DNA of 56,454 bases, from assembly GCA_945861785.1 (NCBI GenBank), contig CAMAWD010000034.1:1-56454 (forward strand), given 5' to 3'. Source of the DNA: Rhodoferax sp. OV413. Its GTDB lineage: Bacteria; Pseudomonadota; Gammaproteobacteria; Burkholderiales; Burkholderiaceae_C. This document shows, piece after piece, positions 51,834 to 56,454 of this stretch. The translations under genes and the position numbers were made by a program. The notes under the pieces are model-generated. The model ran no database searches. It saw nothing but the letters and a program-made list of their open reading frames with translations, and was not told the DNA's origin. The stretch's first letter is position 1. Each line of letters begins with the position of its first letter.

Positions 51834-54265
51834 GCTGCACCGCCTTTCAGTGCCGCCGGGTTGATGCTGTACCGGTCGCTGGGCCTGCCACCAGCCGCGC
51901 CGGTCGGCACCGCGTCCCGCCGCAGCCAGTCGTAGTCGGCCAGCAAGTCCGCCGCCTTGCGCACCGCGTCCGGCGTGCCCAGCCCGGCCCAGCCCTTCAC
52001 CGCAATCTGCCGTGGTGTGAAGCTGTCGAGGATCACACCGTCGCAATCGGTGAGCCTGCCGCCCCGAATCTTGGATAGCAGCGTTGCCGCGTCCGTTGTT
52101 TCCGGCGTCACCGCCGCCGCATACAACCGATTGGCGTGGCTGCGCAGATATTCACCCCATGCCAGCGCCCGGATCAATTCATCCTCGCCGATCAGGTTTC
52201 CAGTGTCCGGGGTGTCGATCAAAGCAAACACCAGCGCCAGCGCCGGGATCAGCTTGCGGTACTTGGCCAAGTGCGAAACCATCGCCGGGTGCATGGCATC
52301 ACCGCGCAGTTCTATCTCGAATGGAACCAGCCATTCAACGAATATTTCCTGCGCGGCCGGGGTGAACCGCCACACCACCGGGTCAGTGTCGCTTGCAGGC
52401 TCCAACGCTGCCAGCCGCTCGAACACCGCCCATGCAGTCTGCTTTGCCGGTGTGTCTGGCCATCGGTCTACATGGACAAAATCCCCAACAACGTCGGGCC
52501 ACACAGTCAGCCCGAAACGCTGCAACAAACCATCGTCGGCACTCCCCCCCGCCACCGCGCCGCGCACGTACTCCTGAATGCGTCCCGGCTGGATGCCACC
52601 AATCATCGCCAGACAGACACGGGGAATATGTACCGTGCCGCGCCCGATGCGGTCGAATGTGTAGCCCTGATTGCCGTCATAGCTGGTCAGGTAGAACGCC
52701 CTCGATCCCTCCTGCCCCTGTTTGTCCAACGATGTCAGCAGGCCGTACAGTTCGTCGCGGTAAGACAAGGTGCCCCACGGGCTTTGTTGCAACAGTTCGC
52801 CCAGCTTTTCTACTGTGGCGTCGTTGACGATGTACCGGCGTGCTGTGGGTTCTGCCGGGGTGTCGGTGGGTTCCAGCATGGCACGCGCCGCCGCTGTATC
52901 GCCTTTGGCTGCATGGCCTTTGGCCTTCTTTTCGTTGCTGTCGGCCTGCATCTCCGCCACTCTGCAATCAAGCTGCCATGCCTCATGTGCCGCCTTGTGT
53001 AGCTCGAACTCCGCCGCCTGCAGGCGGTGCAACGGCTTCAATGCTTCATTGAGTGCCGGGGACTTCTTCACGCCGGGCCTGCCGACAACCGCGCCCCAAA
53101 GGTTCGGCACTACCTGCCAGTCGTCCCGCGCCTTTGGCTGGATCACTGCACGCGCACCGATCAGACTGGATAGGGCCACCAGCGCCGCCACCGCCGGAAA
53201 GTCCGGCGGACATTGCATCCGATGCGCAATGTCCATCACCCAACCCCGCAAGGTCACCGGCAACAACTCCGCGTCGAACGGATCAACTGGGGGTAACGCG
53301 GTTGGCAACGGTGTAGGTACAGACCAGTTTGATGCGGACTGCGTGGTCGGAGTTGCTCCGCATTTCTTCGCATCGTCGATGCAGGCCTTCACCGCGTCCG
53401 CCCCTGCAAGCTGGTGCAAGTCGTTAAAGTCGGTGGCCTTGTCCGGCCTGCCAGCCGGGAACACTGGCACCGCCAAAATTGCGTCCACGGCCATCGCCGC
53501 TGCCGTCCCCTTGGTCATGCCCGGATTGCCGTCGGTCAGGTGGTCATCGTCGGCAGCAATGATGATCTTCAGCGCCGGGTACTTGGCACGCAGCGCCACC
53601 GCTACTGGCTCCAAGTTTCCGGCGTTGAAGGCCACCGCCACTGCCTGCCCGGTGCATTCATGGATGCTTGCGCCCGTGGCGTAACCCTCGCACACGATCA
53701 CCGCGCCGTCCGGCTTGCCGATGGCGTGATAACACCCCTTCACGCGCCCGCCGGGCATGAACCGCTTTTCACCGTCCGCTGCGATGCTCTGCAAGCTGTG
53801 CAGAGTGCCCGCCGTGTCACGCATGGGCACCAGTAAAGCCCCTGCCGTGTCTACGCGCAGTCCATAGGTCTGCACGCCCTTGGCGGTCAGGTAGTCGTGC
53901 TGGATGTAGGCTTGCGCGGCCTGCCAGCGCCGTTCCGCCTCCACCGCTGCCGCTGCCTGCCGCTCTGCCGTGTCTGCGTCCCGCTGCACCTTCATGGCAT
54001 CGATGCGCCGCCGGTGGGCCTCACGCTCTGCCGCTGTCATGCTGGTGTCTGACTTCGAGCACCAGTTGGATTGCAGCCCCTCGCGCCAGCAGCCGAACGC
54101 GCCAGCCGCTATGCCGTCGAGGTGCAGCATGTACCAGCCCGAATCATCACGGGGCTTGCCGTTGGTGCTGAATCGATGGATCTTGCCGTCCGGGTTGATG
54201 TTGTCCGGTGGCGTCAGGCCTGCCGCTGCAATCTCCGTCCTGAATTGGTCGATAGAGTCACTCAT
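51830..54265 (-). CDS. Mobile-element primase/helicase (TOPRIM + DUF3987)
   Basis: An 811-residue protein. After an N-terminal region comes a TOPRIM-type primase domain: VIVCEGYATGASIHE (catalytic Glu) and IIIAADDDHLTDGNPG (Asp cluster). Upstream lies FRPTNGKPRDDSGWYMLHLDGIAAGAFGCWR-like sequence common to element primases. The second half is a DUF3987 P-loop domain with Walker A VVGRPGVKKSPALNE and a later Walker B-like segment. It would prime and perhaps unwind element DNA for replication. The start at 54265 overlaps the preceding stop as ATGA, and its stop overlaps the next start the same way. Confidence 0.88.
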   Translation of the reverse strand: MSDSIDQFRTEIAAAGLTPPDNINPDGKIHRFSTNGKPRDDSGWYMLHLDGIAAGAFGCWREGLQSNWCSKSDTSMTAAEREAHRRRIDAMKVQRDADTAERQAAAAVEAERRWQAAQAYIQHDYLTAKGVQTYGLRVDTAGALLVPMRDTAGTLHSLQSIAADGEKRFMPGGRVKGCYHAIGKPDGAVIVCEGYATGASIHECTGQAVAVAFNAGNLEPVAVALRAKYPALKIIIAADDDHLTDGNPGMTKGTAAAMAVDAILAVPVFPAGRPDKATDFNDLHQLAGADAVKACIDDAKKCGATPTTQSASNWSVPTPLPTALPPVDPFDAELLPVTLRGWVMDIAHRMQCPPDFPAVAALVALSSLIGARAVIQPKARDDWQVVPNLWGAVVGRPGVKKSPALNEALKPLHRLQAAEFELHKAAHEAWQLDCRVAEMQADSNEKKAKGHAAKGDTAAARAMLEPTDTPAEPTARRYIVNDATVEKLGELLQQSPWGTLSYRDELYGLLTSLDKQGQEGSRAFYLTSYDGNQGYTFDRIGRGTVHIPRVCLAMIGGIQPGRIQEYVRGAVAGGSADDGLLQRFGLTVWPDVVGDFVHVDRWPDTPAKQTAWAVFERLAALEPASDTDPVVWRFTPAAQEIFVEWLVPFEIELRGDAMHPAMVSHLAKYRKLIPALALVFALIDTPDTGNLIGEDELIRALAWGEYLRSHANRLYAAAVTPETTDAATLLSKIRGGRLTDCDGVILDSFTPRQIAVKGWAGLGTPDAVRKAADLLADYDWLRRDAVPTGAAGGRPSDRYSINPAALKGGAA

Positions 54266-54528
54266 GTCGGCACCCCCAATCGGCGTGCAAAGGCCTGCAG
54301 GTCGTCGAAATTTTGGCAATAACGGGTCAGCCCGTATTTGCACACCAAGTAGTGGCCGTTGCGTCCCTTGTGGACTGCGTGTCCAGCAAGGGCAAGCGCT
54401 GCAATCTGCGTGGCCTCCGCTTTACGGTGGCGTGTGCCAGTGGCAAAATCGAGGTCGTTGGCAGTGTTGATATCTAGGCCCTCCGAGTCGCAAGCTCTGG
54501 GGGCCTTTCCGTTGGTGTGTCGGGTCAT
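54262..54528 (-). CDS. Small mobile-element protein, unknown
   Basis: An 88-residue protein starting MTRHTNGKAPRACDSEG at ATG 54528, with GGAGGG seven bases upstream. The C-terminal half, AGHAVHKGRNGHYLVCKYGLTRYCQNFDDLQAFARRLGV, suggests a small mixed alpha/beta domain with two Cys. It is coupled to the primase by an ATGA overlap. Function not recognised; a regulator or accessory factor of the primase is a guess. The longer frame to 54612 overlaps the upstream gene. Confidence 0.7.
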   Translation of the reverse strand: MTRHTNGKAPRACDSEGLDINTANDLDFATGTRHRKAEATQIAALALAGHAVHKGRNGHYLVCKYGLTRYCQNFDDLQAFARRLGVPT

Positions 54529-54601
54529 TTGCGTGCCCTCCGGAACCAACTGGACGGCATGGCGCACCAGATGCGCAGCGCCAGCGCAAGTAGTGCCGCC
54601 C

Positions 54602-54847
54602 TCATGCTGCAAGCCCCTTCGTGCGTTGTTCGTGCAAGACCTTGACTAGTTCGCGGATTTCGTCTTCAGACTTACCCGCGATGCGTGCCGCATTTACCGC
54701 TTTGACCTCATAGTCTGGCCAGCCTTTGGCTCGTTGGCCAATTGACACACCCGTCGGAAATAGGCCAGCACGGATCGCGTTGTAGATGCTGGCGTCTGAG
54801 CGATGCCCTGTTTCGGCCTTGACGGCCGGTAGTCGGAGGATCGACAT
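54602..54847 (-). CDS. AlpA-like DNA-binding regulator (second copy)
   Basis: An 81-residue protein. MSILRLPAVKAETGHRSDASIYNAIRAGLFPTGVSIGQRAKGWPDYEV-type layout (HRSDASIYNAI as helix-turn-helix, GLFPTGVSIGQRAKGWP as wing) is that of AlpA/MerR-like excisionase-type regulators, followed by a charged helix. A strong AGGGGGGA RBS precedes ATG 54847. It follows the other AlpA-like gene by ten bases; two in tandem could divide early repression and excision control. Confidence 0.8.
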   Translation of the reverse strand: MSILRLPAVKAETGHRSDASIYNAIRAGLFPTGVSIGQRAKGWPDYEVKAVNAARIAGKSEDEIRELVKVLHEQRTKGLAA

Positions 54848-54857
54848 GCTGTCCCCC

Positions 54858-55106
54858 CTAAGCAGTCAAGTCGGAAATCGCACGCTCAATATCGGTTGGT
54901 CGCCATGCCACTCGCCGTGGAGAAATGTGAACTGGCTTGGGAAATCGACCGTCTTTGACGCCCTGTAGAAAGCCGGATCGACTTATCGGAACTTTCTTAA
55001 GCACCATTGCCAAGGGCCATAGCAAAGCACCCCCCGGCGTGTCGTCAGGCGAAGTCACGTGGACGGGAAATTGCGAATTGTCGTTAGATTGAATCTTGTT
55101 GGACAT
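54858..55106 (-). CDS. AlpA-family phage/element transcriptional regulator
   Basis: An 82-residue protein. After a 37-residue polar extension comes the AlpA pattern VLKKVPISRSGFLQGVKDGRFPKPVHI then SPRRVAWRPTDIERAI, a winged helix-turn-helix. AlpA regulates integrase/excision in CP4-57-type islands. It is the first gene after the 477-base gap downstream of the integrase and probably the head of the element operon. Confidence 0.85.
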   Translation of the reverse strand: MSNKIQSNDNSQFPVHVTSPDDTPGGALLWPLAMVLKKVPISRSGFLQGVKDGRFPKPVHISPRRVAWRPTDIERAISDLTA

Positions 55107-55583
55107 AGAACCTCAAATTGCTGGTTGCCATGCCAAAACCCCCAGACTCTTACGGGCTAGAGCCAAAATACGACCATGGATCTCCATGGACATATTTGGG
55201 CCTCCCGCCAACAAATCCGGGTAGACTCTTGAGCGTCGCCTCCAAGTGACACTGTCGAGACTTCGGTTTCGGCTCCTGAACCCCCCTTGAACATGTAGCC
55301 TTGCCGGGCCACAAGCTCTTGGGGGGTTCGCCTTTATGGGTCCATGCAAACACTGTATAGGCTTACATGGACTTGTTTTGATCCTACCGCGCAAAAGTAG
55401 ACGCGTCGAGTGAAAAGCTGGGCACAACCGGCGAACAACCTGTAGAGAAACAGTGGATAACTTGGCCCAAAGACCGCAGATTGGCTTTGCGCGTCAATAG
55501 GTGTCCCGGAAGTCACCCAACCGACGGGCGAAAGTTGCTCAACCGATTGGCAATGCCGAAGTGCGGCCTGTCTCAGCGATGTG
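55107..55583. other. Control region between integrase and AlpA gene
   Basis: No convincing gene. It contains a perfect inverted repeat CCATGGA-TC-TCCATGG (55174-55189), GAACCCCCC (55278-55286) pairing with GGGGGGTTC (55321-55329) around a structured 34-base loop, and GTCCATG (55340-55346) facing CATGGAC (55366-55372). AGACTCTT occurs twice. Likely promoter, operator and perhaps a structured RNA for the minus-strand operon. Confidence 0.6.
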
Positions 55584-56454
55584 TCACGCTGCCTTGAACG
55601 GGATCACGTCCGCGCCCCGTGCCAGCTTGTCCAAGTAGTCGGCCCACACCTGCAACATGCCGGTTCTGTCCTCTACATGCGTTGTCCGGTCGTACGCGCC
55701 GCCGTGGGTGATCTGGCCTTTGTGGGCCAACTGCGCCTCGATCACATCCTTTTCATACTTGAGCACTTGCCGCAGGATCGTTCGCCCGGTAGCCCGGAAT
55801 CCGTGCCACGACTGAATGCCTTTGTAGCCCATCGCGTGCAGCGCCGCCGTTACCCCGGCCTCCGACATCGGCTTGCTATGGTCGCGTAACCCGGGGAACA
55901 CATACACCCCTTGCCCGGTCAGCATTTGGAGGTCGCGCAGGACTTCTACCGCCTGCCGGGGTAGTGGGCTGGTATGGGCCTGCCCGTTGATCTTCTCGGC
56001 CTTGGTGCGCTTCATATCCTCACTGGGGATCGTCCATAGCCCCGCCTCTAGATTCAGGTCAGCCCACCGCATCGTGCGCAGGTTGCCCGGTCGCTGAAAC
56101 AGGATCGGTGCCAGCTTCAACGCGGCCCGGACAACCGGCCCACCGTTGTAGCCCGCCATCGCCCGCAACAGCCCGGCCAATTGCGCCGGATCAATGATGG
56201 CTGGCAGGTTTTCTTTGATGTGGGGCTTCAACGCCTTTTTGATGTCCGGCGTAATGTCACGTTCGGCCCGGCCCGTTGCAACCGCATGGCACCACACACC
56301 ATGCGCCGTGATGTGGACTCGGTGCGCCACGTCCAGCGCCCCCCGCGCCTCTACCCGCTGGATCACCGCCAGTAGCTCGATAGGCTTGATGCTGCCGATA
56401 GCCCTTTTCCCCAAATACGGAACGAGGTCTTTTGTGATGTTGCGCCGCTCCCGG
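55584..56454 (-). CDS. P4-type tyrosine integrase (5' end beyond window)
   Basis: At least 289 residues; the frame continues past the right edge (codons to 56453 read RERRNITKDLVPYLGKRAIGSIK), so the TTG at 56414 is not the start. The missing part is the arm-binding N terminus, about 110-130 residues. Catalytic residues: Arg in LFQRPGNLRTMRW, His-x-x-Arg in SWHGFRATGRT, His in QLAHKGQ and the nucleophilic Tyr ten residues later in HGGAYDRT; the family tail MLQVWADYLDKL follows. It catalyses site-specific integration and excision, usually at a tRNA 3' end. Transcribed leftward, into the element. Confidence 0.95.
   Translation of the reverse strand, partial: RERRNITKDLVPYLGKRAIGSIKPIELLAVIQRVEARGALDVAHRVHITAHGVWCHAVATGRAERDITPDIKKALKPHIKENLPAIIDPAQLAGLLRAMAGYNGGPVVRAALKLAPILFQRPGNLRTMRWADLNLEAGLWTIPSEDMKRTKAEKINGQAHTSPLPRQAVEVLRDLQMLTGQGVYVFPGLRDHSKPMSEAGVTAALHAMGYKGIQSWHGFRATGRTILRQVLKYEKDVIEAQLAHKGQITHGGAYDRTTHVEDRTGMLQVWADYLDKLARGADVIPFKAA

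Larger units (their letters stand above)
50099..56454 (-). mobile_element. Integrative element, satellite-like (right end outside window)
   Basis: Minimum visible extent. Reading leftward: P4-type tyrosine integrase, a 477-base structured gap, two AlpA-type regulators, a small protein, a TOPRIM/DUF3987 primase, and three further unknown proteins with tight or overlapping spacing. Integrase-AlpA-primase is the usual core of P4-like satellites and small genomic islands. No capsid, tail, relaxase or conjugation gene is seen. The left border may lie as far out as about 48600; the right border, with the integrase start and target site, is beyond the window. Confidence 0.8.

Noticed and set aside
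55113-55427. Minus-strand frames of 60-104 codons in the integrase-AlpA gap
   Set aside because: Several competing frames, no ribosome binding site worth noting, and the DNA is dominated by inverted repeats.

Overview
The window is a high-GC stretch of a betaproteobacterial chromosome. The gene neighbourhoods point to Burkholderiales, most likely Comamonadaceae (an inference from memory, not a search). They include ubiE-Tim44-ubiJ-ubiB-fmdB-DUF502-aspS-nudB, hemA-prfA-prmC-grxD, rplU-rpmA-obgE-proB, pilB-pilC-pilD-coaE-zapD-yacG, and argJ-secA next to an M23 peptidase and a DciA-like gene. About 48 kb is ordinary core genome; the last 6-8 kb is an accessory element cut by the right edge.

Region 1 (2-16744). 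After a truncated MinD/FlhG-like ATPase on the plus strand, a long minus-strand block runs leftward. In transcription order it holds: a giant FAD/Fe-S dehydrogenase (DUF3683); DUF971; ubiE; a Tim44-domain protein; ubiJ; ubiB; an FmdB zinc ribbon; a DUF502 membrane protein; aspS; nudB; an EEP nuclease-fold protein; clsB; folE; a lone BLUF photoreceptor; and DUF429. Ubiquinone synthesis (UbiE, UbiJ, UbiB), folate entry (FolE, NudB) and cardiolipin synthesis (ClsB) are the recognisable themes.

Region 2 (16745-31019). ugpBAECQ, for uptake and use of glycerophosphodiesters and glycerol-3-phosphate, sits behind a likely Pho box. An orphan PotF-type binding protein follows, then hemA-prfA-prmC-grxD with a terminator. 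Next come proS with a translationally coupled lytic transglycosylase, and divergent rppH with a CNP1-like secreted protein.

Region 3 (31040-47993). This holds proB, obgE, rpmA, rplU, divergent ispB, tRNA-Pro(CGG), the type IV pilus assembly genes pilBCD with coaE-zapD-yacG, then mutT, a DUF815 ATPase, argJ, secA, an M23 peptidase and a divergent DciA-like gene.

Region 4 (48000-56454). A decayed P-type magnesium-transporter (mgtA-like) gene is followed by about 600 bases of palindromes, terminators and a perfect TGTGA-N6-TCACA site. Then come an isolated PEP-CTERM exported protein and a minus-strand mobile-element operon: a P4-type tyrosine integrase (cut by the window end), two AlpA-type regulators, a TOPRIM/DUF3987 primase-helicase and four small unknown proteins. 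The layout resembles a phage satellite or small integrative element. Its most curious feature is a 41-base DNA hairpin inside one unknown gene, encoding a TKPTEPGFVGFVG stretch.
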